From NCBI RefSeq assembly GCF_003076135.1, contig NZ_QDGZ01000005.1, positions 372,001 through 436,000 on the forward strand: 64,000 nt of DNA, read 5' to 3'. Numbering within the stretch: position 1 is the first letter of the stretch; each line of letters starts with the position of its first letter. Below the pieces are notes generated by a model. It was given only the letters and a program-made list of their open reading frames with translations, did no database searches and was not told where the DNA came from. Below, piece after piece: positions 23,764 through 32,478 of the stretch. The stretch is from Nocardioides gansuensis. GTDB lineage: Bacteria; Actinomycetota; Actinomycetes; Propionibacteriales; Nocardioidaceae. The position numbers and the translations under genes are program-made.

Positions 23764-25032
23764 GTGGACACTCCCTCGACGGACCATGACCGGCTGGACT
23801 TCGCGACCCTGACGCCGGACTCCGACGACCCGCGCGTGGCCGGCTGGCTGCAGGCGGTCGCCCGCGGCTTCCACGAGGGCCGCGCCGGCGAGGAGTCGGA
23901 GCAGCTCTGGCGGCGCTACGGCTGCAGGGACCGGCCGGCGCTGAAGGGCGCCTGGATCCGGGAGGGTGAGTACGGCGCCTCCGCCATCCCCGTCGCGACC
24001 TTCGGGTCCTTCGGCGGCACCCTCAACACCGGGGCCACGGAGGTGCCGCTGCACTTCGTGACCGACGTGACCGTCGCGCCGTCGCACCGTCGCCGGGGGC
24101 TGCTCCGGCGGATGATGGCCGACGACCTCCAGTCCGCCGTCGAGGCCGGCCGGCCGCTGGCCGCGCTGACCGTGTCGGAGGGCGGGATCTACGGCCGCTT
24201 CGGCTACGGGCTGGCGACCTGGCGCACGGAGGTCGAGGTCGACGTGACGGCGCGCTTCAAGCTCGCCGGGCACGTCGACGAGGGCCGGATGGTGGTGCAG
24301 GAGCCCGAGGAGATGTGGCCGGTGCCGCGCGACCTGTTCGCCCAGTGGCACCGGGCCACCCGGGGGTCGCTCTCGCGGCCGGCCTTCTACGAGATGCTGG
24401 CGCGCGCCGAGTGGGACTGGGAGGCGCAGTCGAAGGACACCAGGCTGCGCGGTGCCGTCCACCTCTCCGCTGACGGCGAGCCGGACGGCTACGTGCTCTA
24501 CCGCCACGAGGGCTGGGACCGGCCCCCCACCGTCACGGTTCGCGACCTGGTCGCCCTCACGCCCTCGGCGTACCTCTCGCTGTGGCAGTTCCTCGCCGGC
24601 ATCGACCTCACCGAGCGGGTGAAGTACTCCGGGCCGCTCGACGACCCGCTGCCGTGGGCGCTCACCGACACGCACGCCTACCGGGTGGTGAAGCAGCTCG
24701 ACCACATCTGGCTGCGGGTGCTCGACGTGCCGGCCGCCCTGTCGGCGCGCCCGTGGTACGCCGACGGCACGGTGGTCCTGGACGTGGCCGACGCCTTCGG
24801 CCACGCCGCCGGCACCTGGCGGGTCACGAGCTCCGGCGGCGAGGCGAAGGTGGAGCGTGTCAGCGAGCCGGGGACCGTCTCCCTCGACGCACGGTCGCTG
24901 GGCTCGCTGTATCTCGGCGGGGTGTCCGTGCTGACCCTCGCGGCGGCCGGGCAGGTCACCGGTCCGGGCGTCGAGGAGCTCGCCGCGATGGCCGACGGCG
25001 GGCCGGTGCCCTACAGCTTGACGTCGTTCTGA
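23764..25032 (+). CDS. Eis-like GNAT N-acetyltransferase
   Basis: The 422-residue protein has the Eis architecture: an N-terminal GNAT domain with the acetyl-CoA loop VTVAPSHRRRGLLRRMMADD, a second GNAT-like domain, and a C-terminal SCP2-like domain ending in a phenylalanine (...VPYSLTSF), which supplies the catalytic carboxylate in this family. GGIYGRFGYGLAT is also conserved. Mycobacterial Eis acetylates aminoglycosides and other amines; the natural substrate here is unknown. GTG at 23764 is chosen for its -10 element at the right distance. Confidence 0.85.
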   Translation: MDTPSTDHDRLDFATLTPDSDDPRVAGWLQAVARGFHEGRAGEESEQLWRRYGCRDRPALKGAWIREGEYGASAIPVATFGSFGGTLNTGATEVPLHFVTDVTVAPSHRRRGLLRRMMADDLQSAVEAGRPLAALTVSEGGIYGRFGYGLATWRTEVEVDVTARFKLAGHVDEGRMVVQEPEEMWPVPRDLFAQWHRATRGSLSRPAFYEMLARAEWDWEAQSKDTRLRGAVHLSADGEPDGYVLYRHEGWDRPPTVTVRDLVALTPSAYLSLWQFLAGIDLTERVKYSGPLDDPLPWALTDTHAYRVVKQLDHIWLRVLDVPAALSARPWYADGTVVLDVADAFGHAAGTWRVTSSGGEAKVERVSEPGTVSLDARSLGSLYLGGVSVLTLAAAGQVTGPGVEELAAMADGGPVPYSLTSF

Positions 25033-25087
25033 GCCCTCCGCGGGTACCGGCACCAGGAGAGGGAGGTAGCCCACCGCTGGAGGAAGG

Positions 25088-26536
25088 ATGGACTGGTTCG
25101 TCGCCGAGGAGAGCTGGCTGGGCCGGACGCTGTTCCAGCGGTCGCTGGCCGTGGTCTACCTGGTCGCCTTCGTCGCCGCCGCGAACCAGTACCGCGCGCT
25201 GCTCGGCCAGCACGGCCTCACGCCGGTGGCGCGCTATCTCGACAGGGTGTCGTTCAGGCAGTCGCCCAGCCTGTTCCACCTCCACCACTCCGACAGGGCG
25301 TTCGTGGCGGTGTGCTGGGCCGGCGCGGCGCTGGCGCTGGCGACCGTGCTGGGGCTCACCGACGTCGTACCCCTGGCCGTCGCAATGGCCGTGTGGGCCG
25401 TGCTGTGGGTGCTCTACCTCTCGATCGTCAACGTGGGCCAGACCTGGTACTCCTTCGGCTGGGAGACGCTGCTGCTCGAGGCCGGCTTCCTCGCGATCTT
25501 CCTGGGCAACGACACCACCGACCCGCCCCTGCTCACGCTGCTGCTGCTGCGCTGGCTGCTCTTCCGGGTGGAGTTCGGCGCCGGGCTGATCAAGATGCGC
25601 GGGGACCAGTGCTGGCGGTACCTGACGTGCCTCTACTACCACCACGAGACCCAGCCGATGCCGGGCCCGTTCAGCTGGTACTTCCACCACCTGCCGAAGC
25701 CGCTGCACCGTGTCGAGGTGGCGGCCAACCACGTCACCCAGCTGGTGGTCCCGATCGGGCTCTTCCTGCCGCAGCCGGTGGCCGGGACGGCGGCCGCCGT
25801 GATGATCGTGACCCAGCTCTGGCTGGTCGTCAGCGGCAACTTCGCCTGGCTCAACTGGCTGACCATCGTGCTCGCCTTCTCCGTGCTGCCTGACAGCTGG
25901 CTCGCGCAGGTCCTGCCCGGGCCTGCCGCCCACCCCTCGGTGGGGACGCCGATGGCGTTCGCGGTCCTCGTGGGGGTGCTCACCGCTGTGGTCGTCGTGC
26001 TCAGCTGGTGGCCGGTGGCCAACCTGCTGTCCAGGCAGCAGAAGATGAACGCCTCGTTCAACCGCTGGCACCTGGTGAACACCTACGGCGCCTTCGGCAG
26101 CGTCACGAAGACCCGCTACGAGATCGTCGTCGAGGGCACCAGCGACCCCCGGCCCGGGCCGGCGGCGCAATGGCGGGAGTACGAGTTCAAGGGCAAGCCG
26201 GGCAACCCCGCGCGACGGCCCCGACAGTTCGCGCCCTACCACCTCCGGCTGGACTGGCTGATGTGGTTCGCCGCCCTGTCGCCGGGGTATGCCGAGCCGT
26301 GGTTCGGGACGTTCGTGCAACGGCTCCTCGAGGGCGACCGGCACGTGTCACGGCTGCTGCTCCGGGACCCGTTCCCCGACGAGCCGCCACGCCTGGTCCG
26401 GGCGCAGCTCTACCGCTACCGCTTCACCACGTGGCGCGAGCGCGCCGAGACCGGTGACTGGTGGGCGCGCGAGCTGGTCGGCTCGTTCCTGCCGCCGGTC
26501 ATGCTGCGGGGTTCCGACCTCGCTGTCGGCCCCTAG
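25088..26536 (+). CDS. Lipase-maturation-factor (LMF1) family membrane protein
   Basis: The 482-residue polytopic protein has about eight TM segments in its first 320 residues and signature stretches RVEFGAGLIKMRGDQCWRYL, YYHHETQPMPGPFSWYFHHL and, in the C-terminal domain, NRWHLVNTYGAFGSV and FAPYHLRLDWLMWFAAL. These are shared with vertebrate lipase maturation factor 1 and its bacterial homologues. The bacterial role is unknown. ATG at 25088 has GGAGGAAGG in front. The gene converges with menA, 12 bp between stops. Confidence 0.85.
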   Translation: MDWFVAEESWLGRTLFQRSLAVVYLVAFVAAANQYRALLGQHGLTPVARYLDRVSFRQSPSLFHLHHSDRAFVAVCWAGAALALATVLGLTDVVPLAVAMAVWAVLWVLYLSIVNVGQTWYSFGWETLLLEAGFLAIFLGNDTTDPPLLTLLLLRWLLFRVEFGAGLIKMRGDQCWRYLTCLYYHHETQPMPGPFSWYFHHLPKPLHRVEVAANHVTQLVVPIGLFLPQPVAGTAAAVMIVTQLWLVVSGNFAWLNWLTIVLAFSVLPDSWLAQVLPGPAAHPSVGTPMAFAVLVGVLTAVVVVLSWWPVANLLSRQQKMNASFNRWHLVNTYGAFGSVTKTRYEIVVEGTSDPRPGPAAQWREYEFKGKPGNPARRPRQFAPYHLRLDWLMWFAALSPGYAEPWFGTFVQRLLEGDRHVSRLLLRDPFPDEPPRLVRAQLYRYRFTTWRERAETGDWWARELVGSFLPPVMLRGSDLAVGP

Positions 26537-26548
26537 CCGAGCCGCTCG

Positions 26549-27421
26549 TCAGCCGAGGACGAGGCCGCCGGAGACGAGGAGCGCCCAGACCAGCTGGGCC
26601 ATCCCGGTCTCCTGGAGCACGGGGACGAGGCCGGGGCCGCGGGCGCCGCGCAGGACGGTGCGCGTGGTCGGCAGGGCGACCGCGAGGAAGCCGAGGCCCG
26701 CCAGGGCCCACCACGTCGTCGAGGCGGCGACCGCCACGACCGCGACGGCGGCGAGCCCGACCAGCAGGGCGTAGAGGCCGCGGGTGCGCTCCTCGCCCAG
26801 CCGCACCGCGAGAGTGTGCTTGCCTGCCACGGTGTCGGTGGGGATGTCGCGCAGGTTGTTGGCCACCAGGATCGCGCAGGCCAGCGCGCCGAGCCCGACG
26901 CCGGCGTGCAGCGCCGGCCAGGCCCACGCTTGCGTCTGGACGTACGTCGTGCCGACCACCGCGACCAGGCCGAAGAAGACGAAGACCATCACCTCGCCGA
27001 GCCCGAGGTAGCCGTAGGGCTTCGATCCGCCGGTGTAGAACCAGGCAGCCAGCACGCACACCGCGCCCACGGCCACCAGCCACCACGCGGTCGTGGCGGC
27101 CAGCACCAGGCCGGCTGCCGCCGCGACGCCGAAGCTCGCGAACGCCGCGCCCTTGACGGCCTTCGGGCTCGCGGCCCCCGACCCGACGAGCCGCATCGGC
27201 CCGACCCGGTCGTCGTCGGTGCCCCGGATGCCGTCGGAGTAGTCGTTGGCGTAGTTGACGCCCACCTGCAGCGCCAGGCTCACCACGAGCGCGAGCAGCG
27301 CCTTCCACCACACCGGCTGGCCGTCGTACGCCGCCACGGCGGTGCCGGCGAGCACGGGAGCCACGGCCGCGGGCAGGGTGCGGGGGCGCGCGCCGGCGAG
27401 CCACTGGGAGGGGGTGGGCAT
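26549..27421 (-). CDS. menA: 1,4-dihydroxy-2-naphthoate polyprenyltransferase
   Basis: The 290-residue UbiA-family membrane enzyme attaches the isoprenoid tail to dihydroxynaphthoate, releasing CO2, to give demethylmenaquinone. The first Asp-rich, Mg-prenyl-diphosphate-binding motif is NYANDYSDGIRGTDDDR (~57-73), and ILVANNLRDIPTDTVAGKHT is the second. About eight TM helices follow. No Shine-Dalgarno is visible before ATG 27421; TTGGAT 7 nt upstream may serve a leaderless start. It lies in a loose cluster with menE, menC, menD, menF and menG; the tail donor could come from the synthase after nuoN. Confidence 0.93.
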   Translation of the reverse strand: MPTPSQWLAGARPRTLPAAVAPVLAGTAVAAYDGQPVWWKALLALVVSLALQVGVNYANDYSDGIRGTDDDRVGPMRLVGSGAASPKAVKGAAFASFGVAAAAGLVLAATTAWWLVAVGAVCVLAAWFYTGGSKPYGYLGLGEVMVFVFFGLVAVVGTTYVQTQAWAWPALHAGVGLGALACAILVANNLRDIPTDTVAGKHTLAVRLGEERTRGLYALLVGLAAVAVVAVAASTTWWALAGLGFLAVALPTTRTVLRGARGPGLVPVLQETGMAQLVWALLVSGGLVLG

Positions 27422-27472
27422 GGAGGAGATCCAATCAGGCCCGCCTTCAGGGTCGAGCCCGGGTGTCGCCCG

Positions 27473-28822
27473 TCAGTCGAGGGTCGCGGGGAGGGCGGGG
27501 TCCTCGAGCATCGAAGGCGGCGGGACGGGTGGTGCCTCGTCCTCCGCGTCGCCTGCCGAGGCATCGGCCAGCACGTCGGGCGGCACGTGCTTCTCCAGGA
27601 AGCGCCGGGCCACGCCCGTGGCCGGGTGCAGCGCCGCTGCGGCGACCGTGATGATGCCGGCGATGGTCAGCCAGCCCCAGGCGCCCCAGTTCATCGCGAG
27701 GAACGTGAAGGCGGCCGGCGCCCAGACCCGGCCCAGGGTGCCGGACAGCTCCGAGGCCCCCTGGTACTCACCACGCCGGCGGGGGTCCATCAGCTCGGCC
27801 TCGAAGGTCCAGCTCGCGGCCGAGAGGTAGAGCTCGGCACCGGTGAGGGTCACGTGACCGAGGAAGAACAGGACGATCGTCGCCCAGCCCACGGTTTCGT
27901 GGGTCGACAGCGTCACCACGCAGGAGACGATGAAGAACACCGTCGAGACCCGGATCGCCCGCAGCGCCGTGGTGATGTCCTTGATGCCCCGGGCCGCCGC
28001 CATCGGCAGGAAGATGCACATCACCGTGTTGGTGCCGAACAGCAGCCCGAGCACCGCCCAGGGTGCGTCCGTCTTGTCGACCAGCCAGAGGGGGATGACC
28101 AGGTTCAGGATCACCTGGTTGGTCCACAGCACGCCGGTGAAGAACTCGGTGGCCAGCCAGCCGACGTTCCTCATCGGGCCGGGGCCGGGGACCTTGGCCT
28201 TCCGCTCCTCCACCGTCTTGTTGTCGTGCGACGCGTTGGGCAGCCTGGTCACGGCGAACGCGTTGACGACGAAGGCCGCGGCGGTGAAGAACGGGACCAG
28301 CTGCAGCAGCGTGAGCGACTCGAACGCCAGAGGGATCGTGCCCAGCCCGGAGCCGAGCGTGAAGCCGACGTTGAGTGCGGAGTACATGTAGGCGCGCGAC
28401 TTCACCCGCTCGCCGGGCGGGAGCACGTCGACGGTGTAGGCGCCGTGGGCGGTGCCGCCGAGGGTGCCGATCACCTCCATCACGATCGCCATCGCGAGGT
28501 AGCCCTGGAAGCTGTCGATGAACGGCCATACCGCGAACATCGACGCCTGGCCCAGCGAGCTGATCGTCCAGCAGCGCTTCGGGCCGATCCGGTCGACGAG
28601 GCGGCCCATGGGGTAGGCCGCGAGGAAGGCAGCGATGCCGGCGATCGTCAGGCCCAGGCCGACCTGGGCGGGGGTCAGCCCGACGATCTTGGTGAAGAAC
28701 ACCGCCGAGCCGGCCATGAAGGCGCCCTCGCCGAGCGCGAAGAGCAGCGACTGGGTAGCGAGCCGTCCGGCGAGCGGGGAGGGAGGCGTGGCCTGCTGCT
28801 TGATCGTCGTCTGGATGCTCAT
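27473..28822 (-). CDS. MFS transporter
   Basis: The 449-residue protein has about 12 hydrophobic segments and the MFS loop 2-3 motif YPMGRLVDRIGPKR near residue 75, with a cytoplasmic loop rich in Lys/Glu in the middle (HDNKTVEERKAKVPGPGP) and an acidic, Pro-rich tail. The substrate cannot be told from sequence; drug or small-metabolite efflux is typical. It is divergent from menE with a 37-bp gap, and lies between menE and menA, so a connection with quinone metabolism is possible but not shown. Confidence 0.85.
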   Translation of the reverse strand: MSIQTTIKQQATPPSPLAGRLATQSLLFALGEGAFMAGSAVFFTKIVGLTPAQVGLGLTIAGIAAFLAAYPMGRLVDRIGPKRCWTISSLGQASMFAVWPFIDSFQGYLAMAIVMEVIGTLGGTAHGAYTVDVLPPGERVKSRAYMYSALNVGFTLGSGLGTIPLAFESLTLLQLVPFFTAAAFVVNAFAVTRLPNASHDNKTVEERKAKVPGPGPMRNVGWLATEFFTGVLWTNQVILNLVIPLWLVDKTDAPWAVLGLLFGTNTVMCIFLPMAAARGIKDITTALRAIRVSTVFFIVSCVVTLSTHETVGWATIVLFFLGHVTLTGAELYLSAASWTFEAELMDPRRRGEYQGASELSGTLGRVWAPAAFTFLAMNWGAWGWLTIAGIITVAAAALHPATGVARRFLEKHVPPDVLADASAGDAEDEAPPVPPPSMLEDPALPATLD

Positions 28823-28846
28823 CGCCGAACATCTTCCCGTGCCGGA

Positions 28847-28852
28847 TAGCGT
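28847..28852 (+). promoter_or_regulatory. Leaderless -10 element of menE
   Basis: TAGCGT is followed by 7 nt and the GTG at 28860, so menECD should be a leaderless transcript. The 37-bp gap also holds the divergent MFS gene start. Confidence 0.55.
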
Positions 28853-28859
28853 TCGTCAG

Positions 28860-29954
28860 GTGAATTACCTGCGGCCCGTGCACGGCGACGCCCCTGTCGT
28901 CATCGAGGCGCTGCGGGAGTGGCTCTCGGCGGCCGACGAGCCGGCGCCGCTGGTGGTCGAGACTTCCGGCTCGACGGGTCGTCCGAAGCGGGTCGCGCTG
29001 TCGCGGCGCGCGGTGCTGGCCTCCGTCGCCGCGTCGGCGCGCCGGCTCGGTGCCGAGGGCCGGTGGCTGCTCGCGCTGCCCATCTCGTACGTCGCGGGGC
29101 TCCAGGTCGCCTGCCGCTCGCTCGTGGCGGGGTTCGACCCGGTCGTGGTGGACGGCCTTGGTTTCGAGACGGCGCTGCGTGGTCTCGATACGCCGCTCGT
29201 TCCTCGCGGCTACTCCACCGAGGCGACAGTCCCGCTGTTCACCTCACTCGTGCCCACGCAGCTGCACCGGCTGCTCGACGACCCCGCCGAGACGGCGGCC
29301 CTCGCGAGCCTGCACACCGTGCTGCTCGGCGGCGGCCCGGTCGATCCCGGCCTCAGGCGTCGCGCCGAGGCCGCCGGGATCCACGTGGTGGCGACCTATG
29401 GCGCCAGCGAGACCGCCGGCGGGTGCGTCTACGACGGCCTCCCGCTCGACGGCGTCGCCCTCGCGCTCGGCACCGACGGGCGCATCCGGATCGGCGGGCC
29501 CACCCTCTTCGAGGGCTACGTGGACGACCCGGAGCTCACCGCGCAGACCCTCGTCGACGGGTGGTACGTCACCTCCGACGCCGGCCGTCTCGACGAGGAC
29601 GGCCGGCTGCACGTCCTCGGCCGCGTCGACGACGTCGTCATCTCGGGCGGGGTCAACGTGCCCCTGCCGGCGGTGGCCGCGCGGCTGCGCCAGCACCCGG
29701 CGGTCGAGCACGCCGAGGTGCTCGGTGTGCCCGACGAGGAGTGGGGGCAGCGGGTCGTCGCGTTCGTCGTGCCGTCCACCCGATGGTCGAGTAGTGCCGA
29801 GGAAAGAGGCGCGTATCGAGACCACCTCCGGTCCTGGGTGGCCGACGCACATCCGCGTTCATGGGCGCCCCGGCAGGTCGTCGTACTCGACGCGCTGCCG
29901 CTCCTCCCCAACGGCAAGCCCGACCGCCGCCGGCTCGAGGAGCTGGCGCGGTGA
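28860..29954 (+). CDS. menE: o-succinylbenzoate-CoA ligase
   Basis: The 364-residue AMP-forming ligase activates o-succinylbenzoate for ring closure in menaquinone synthesis. Motifs are VVETSGSTGRPKRVALSRR, TYGASETAGGCVYDG, WYVTSDAGRLDEDGRL, GRVDDVVISGGVNV and the C-terminal Lys in LPLLPNGKPDRRRL. Two segments, around residues 101-122 (GFETALRGLDTPLVPRGYST) and 308-322 (RWSSSAEERGAYRDH), are encoded by inverted copies of a dispersed DNA repeat. It starts at GTG 28860 with a -10 at leaderless distance and overlaps menC by 4 nt. Confidence 0.92.
   Translation: MNYLRPVHGDAPVVIEALREWLSAADEPAPLVVETSGSTGRPKRVALSRRAVLASVAASARRLGAEGRWLLALPISYVAGLQVACRSLVAGFDPVVVDGLGFETALRGLDTPLVPRGYSTEATVPLFTSLVPTQLHRLLDDPAETAALASLHTVLLGGGPVDPGLRRRAEAAGIHVVATYGASETAGGCVYDGLPLDGVALALGTDGRIRIGGPTLFEGYVDDPELTAQTLVDGWYVTSDAGRLDEDGRLHVLGRVDDVVISGGVNVPLPAVAARLRQHPAVEHAEVLGVPDEEWGQRVVAFVVPSTRWSSSAEERGAYRDHLRSWVADAHPRSWAPRQVVVLDALPLLPNGKPDRRRLEELAR
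29163..29219 (+). repeat. Dispersed repeat embedded in menE, copy 1
   Basis: 29179-29219 is a ~41-bp element starting GTGGTCTCGATACGCC and ending GCGGCTACTCCACC. It contains the reverse complement of GCGAGGAACGAGCG (29194-29207), the core of the 57-bp repeats before resB. Immediately before it, 29163-29175 is TTCGAGACGGCGC, identical to 38186-38198. The element is read in frame. Confidence 0.7.
29784..29826 (-). repeat. Dispersed repeat embedded in menE, copy 2 (inverted)
   Basis: Aligned to the reverse complement of copy 1, 33 of 40 positions agree, including GCGTATCGAGACCAC at its right end. It is also read in frame, giving RWSSSAEERGAYRD. The presence of two opposite copies in one gene makes chance similarity unlikely. 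Confidence 0.7.
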
Positions 29955-30898
29955 CCCTGCACGTGTTCTCGATCCCGCTGCGCACCCGCTTCCGTGGGAT
30001 CACCGTCCGCGAGGGCGTGCTGCTGCGCGGGGAGGCCGGGTGGGGCGAGTGGAGCCCGTTCCTGGAGTATGACCCCGACGTCGCGCGACCCTGGCTGGCC
30101 TGCGCCGAGGAGGCCGCCGCTGGGGACTGGCCCCAGCCCGTCCGTGACCGGGTGCCGGTCAACGTGACCGTGCCGGCCACCGACCCCGAGCACGCCCACC
30201 GCATCGTGCGGTCCGGCGGCTGCACGACGGCGAAGGTCAAGGTCGCCGAGACCGGCCAGACGCTCGCCGACGACGAGGCGCGGCTCGAAGCGGTCCGTGA
30301 CGCGCTCGGCCGCGACGGCCTGGTGCGGATCGACGCCAACGGCGCCTGGGGTGTCGACGAGGCGGTCCGGGCGATCGCCCTGCTCGACCGCGCTGCGGGC
30401 GGCCTGGAGTACGCCGAGCAGCCGTGCGCCTCGGTCGAGGAGCTCGCGGCCGTGCGCCGACGGGTCGACGTGCCGGTCGCGGCGGACGAGTCGATCCGCC
30501 GCGCCGCCGACCCCTACCGTGTGCGCGACCTCGAGGCGGCCGACATCGCCGTCCTCAAGGTGCAGCCCCTCGGCGGCGTGCGCGCCTGCCTCCGGATCGC
30601 CGAGGACATCGGCCTGCCGGTGGTGGTCTCCAGCGCCGTCGAGTCGAGCGTCGGCATCGCCGCCGGCGTCGCGCTCGCGGCCGCGCTGCCCGAGCTGCCG
30701 CACGCCTGCGGCCTCGCGACCGTCCAGCTGCTCTCCGACGACCTCGTGACCGCGCCGCTGCTGCCCGTCGACGGGGCCTTGCCGGTCACCCGCCCGGACG
30801 TCGACCCGGCTGCCCTCGCCCGGCTCGCGGCCGCCCCCGAGCGGGTGGACCACTGGCAACGCCGGCTCGCCGCCGTACGGCAGGATCGCCCCTCGTGA
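29951..30898 (+). CDS. menC: o-succinylbenzoate synthase
   Basis: The 315-residue enolase-superfamily enzyme dehydrates SHCHC to o-succinylbenzoate. The catalytic Lys is in TTAKVKVAE, metal ligands are in VRIDANGAW, YAEQPCASVEEL and VAADESIRRA, and the second Lys is in VLKVQPLGGVRA. The length fits the short actinobacterial MenC. GTG at 29951 overlaps the menE stop, and the menC stop overlaps menD: one translationally coupled unit. Confidence 0.94.
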   Translation: MTLHVFSIPLRTRFRGITVREGVLLRGEAGWGEWSPFLEYDPDVARPWLACAEEAAAGDWPQPVRDRVPVNVTVPATDPEHAHRIVRSGGCTTAKVKVAETGQTLADDEARLEAVRDALGRDGLVRIDANGAWGVDEAVRAIALLDRAAGGLEYAEQPCASVEELAAVRRRVDVPVAADESIRRAADPYRVRDLEAADIAVLKVQPLGGVRACLRIAEDIGLPVVVSSAVESSVGIAAGVALAAALPELPHACGLATVQLLSDDLVTAPLLPVDGALPVTRPDVDPAALARLAAAPERVDHWQRRLAAVRQDRPS

Positions 30899-32478
30899 AC
30901 CCCTCCACCGAGCTCGCGCGCGCCGTCGTCACCGCCCTTCTCCAGGCCGGGGTCACCGACGTCGTGGTCTCGCCGGGGTCGCGCAACGCGCCGCTCTCCT
31001 TCGCCGTGTACGACGCGGCGCAGGCCGGCCTGCTGCGGCTGCACACCCGGGCCGACGAGCGGACGGCCGGCTTCCTCGCGCTGGGCCTGGCCAAGGTCAC
31101 CGGGCGGCCGGCCGCCGTGATGTGCACGAGCGGCACGGCGGTCGCCAACCTGCACCCCGCAGCGCTCGAGGCGCGCCATGCCGGCGTCCCCCTGGTGCTC
31201 GTGACCGCCGACCGCCCTGCGCGGCTCAGGGGGACCAGTGCCAACCAGACCACCGACCAGGTGCGGATCGTCCCGGGCATCGACTTCCTCGACATCACGA
31301 CCGGCACCGTCGACGAGATCGGCGGCCTCCTCGCAGCCTGGGACGCTCCCGTGCACCTCAACGTCCAGCTCGACGAGCCGCTGGTGCCCGACGACCGGTG
31401 GCAGCCCTCGCCGATGGACCGCCTCGAGCCGCACCGCCAGCGCGGCGAGCCGGTCGAGGTGCCGCCCGGGCCGCTCACCGTGGTCGTCGCCGGCGACGAC
31501 GCAGGCCCCCCTGCACGCACGCTCGCCGAGGCCGGCGGTTGGCCGCTGCTCGCCGAGCCGACGAGCGGATCGCGGACCGGAGCGGTTGCCGTCCGCACCT
31601 ACCGGCTCCTCCTCGACGGCGACCTCGGCCGCCGCATCCAGCGCGTCGTGGTCGCCGGTCATCCGACGTTGTCCCGACCGGTCGCCCGGCTGCTCGCCCG
31701 TGAGGACGTGGAGATCTGGGACGTCGAGGGCGACGGGCTGTGGCGCGAGCGCCCGTTCCGGGTCGACCGGGCCGTGGCCGCGGCGACGACGCCGGCCAGA
31801 GACGACCACGCCTGGCTCGACGAGTGGCGCGCCGCGGACGCCTCGCTCGGCCGCCAGCTCGACGCCCTGCTGGCCGGCGAGCCCGACCTCACGCCGTACG
31901 AGGTGGCCGGTGCGGTGGCCCGTGCGCTGCCCGCGGGCGGCCTGCTGTGGGTGGGGGCCTCGAGCCCGATCCGCGACCTCGACCTGATGGTGCCGCGCTA
32001 CCGCGTCGGCGACCGGCGCAAGGTCGTCGCCAACCGCGGCCTCGCCGGCATCGACGGCACGGTGTCGAGCGCGATCGGCGCCGCGCTGGGCCGCCCGCAC
32101 TCCTCGCGGGCGCTGGCGCTGATGGGCGACGTCACCTTCCTCCACGACATGACGGGCCTGGTGCTCGGCCCGCGCGAGGCCCGGCCGGACCTCACGATCG
32201 TGGTCGTCAACGACGACGGCGGCTCGATCTTCTCGATGCTCGAGCAGGGCGCGGAGGAGCACGCCGAGCAGTACGACACCCTCTTCGGCACCCCCCACGG
32301 GGTCGACGTCGCGAGCCTGTGTGCCGCGACCCGCACGCCCCACCTGCGCGTGACCAGCCTCCCCGAGCTCGACCAGGCCCTCGCCTCGCCCAACGGCGGC
32401 ATCGAGGTGGTCGAAGCCGTCGTACGCCGCGACACGCGGCGCGCCCTCGACGCGCGGATCCGCGCGCTGCGGCCCTAG
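30895..32478 (+). CDS. menD: SEPHCHC synthase (MenD)
   Basis: The 527-residue thiamine-diphosphate enzyme adds the succinyl semialdehyde unit from 2-oxoglutarate to isochorismate. The N-terminal Pyr domain has VVSPGSRNAPLSFAVYD and HTRADERTAGFLALGLAK; the ThDP/Mg motif is LMGDVTFLHDMTGL through VVNDDGGSIFSMLEQ. GTG at 30895 overlaps menC. The stop TAG lies within a CTAG shared with the stop of the convergent gene. Confidence 0.95.
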   Translation: MNPSTELARAVVTALLQAGVTDVVVSPGSRNAPLSFAVYDAAQAGLLRLHTRADERTAGFLALGLAKVTGRPAAVMCTSGTAVANLHPAALEARHAGVPLVLVTADRPARLRGTSANQTTDQVRIVPGIDFLDITTGTVDEIGGLLAAWDAPVHLNVQLDEPLVPDDRWQPSPMDRLEPHRQRGEPVEVPPGPLTVVVAGDDAGPPARTLAEAGGWPLLAEPTSGSRTGAVAVRTYRLLLDGDLGRRIQRVVVAGHPTLSRPVARLLAREDVEIWDVEGDGLWRERPFRVDRAVAAATTPARDDHAWLDEWRAADASLGRQLDALLAGEPDLTPYEVAGAVARALPAGGLLWVGASSPIRDLDLMVPRYRVGDRRKVVANRGLAGIDGTVSSAIGAALGRPHSSRALALMGDVTFLHDMTGLVLGPREARPDLTIVVVNDDGGSIFSMLEQGAEEHAEQYDTLFGTPHGVDVASLCAATRTPHLRVTSLPELDQALASPNGGIEVVEAVVRRDTRRALDARIRALRP

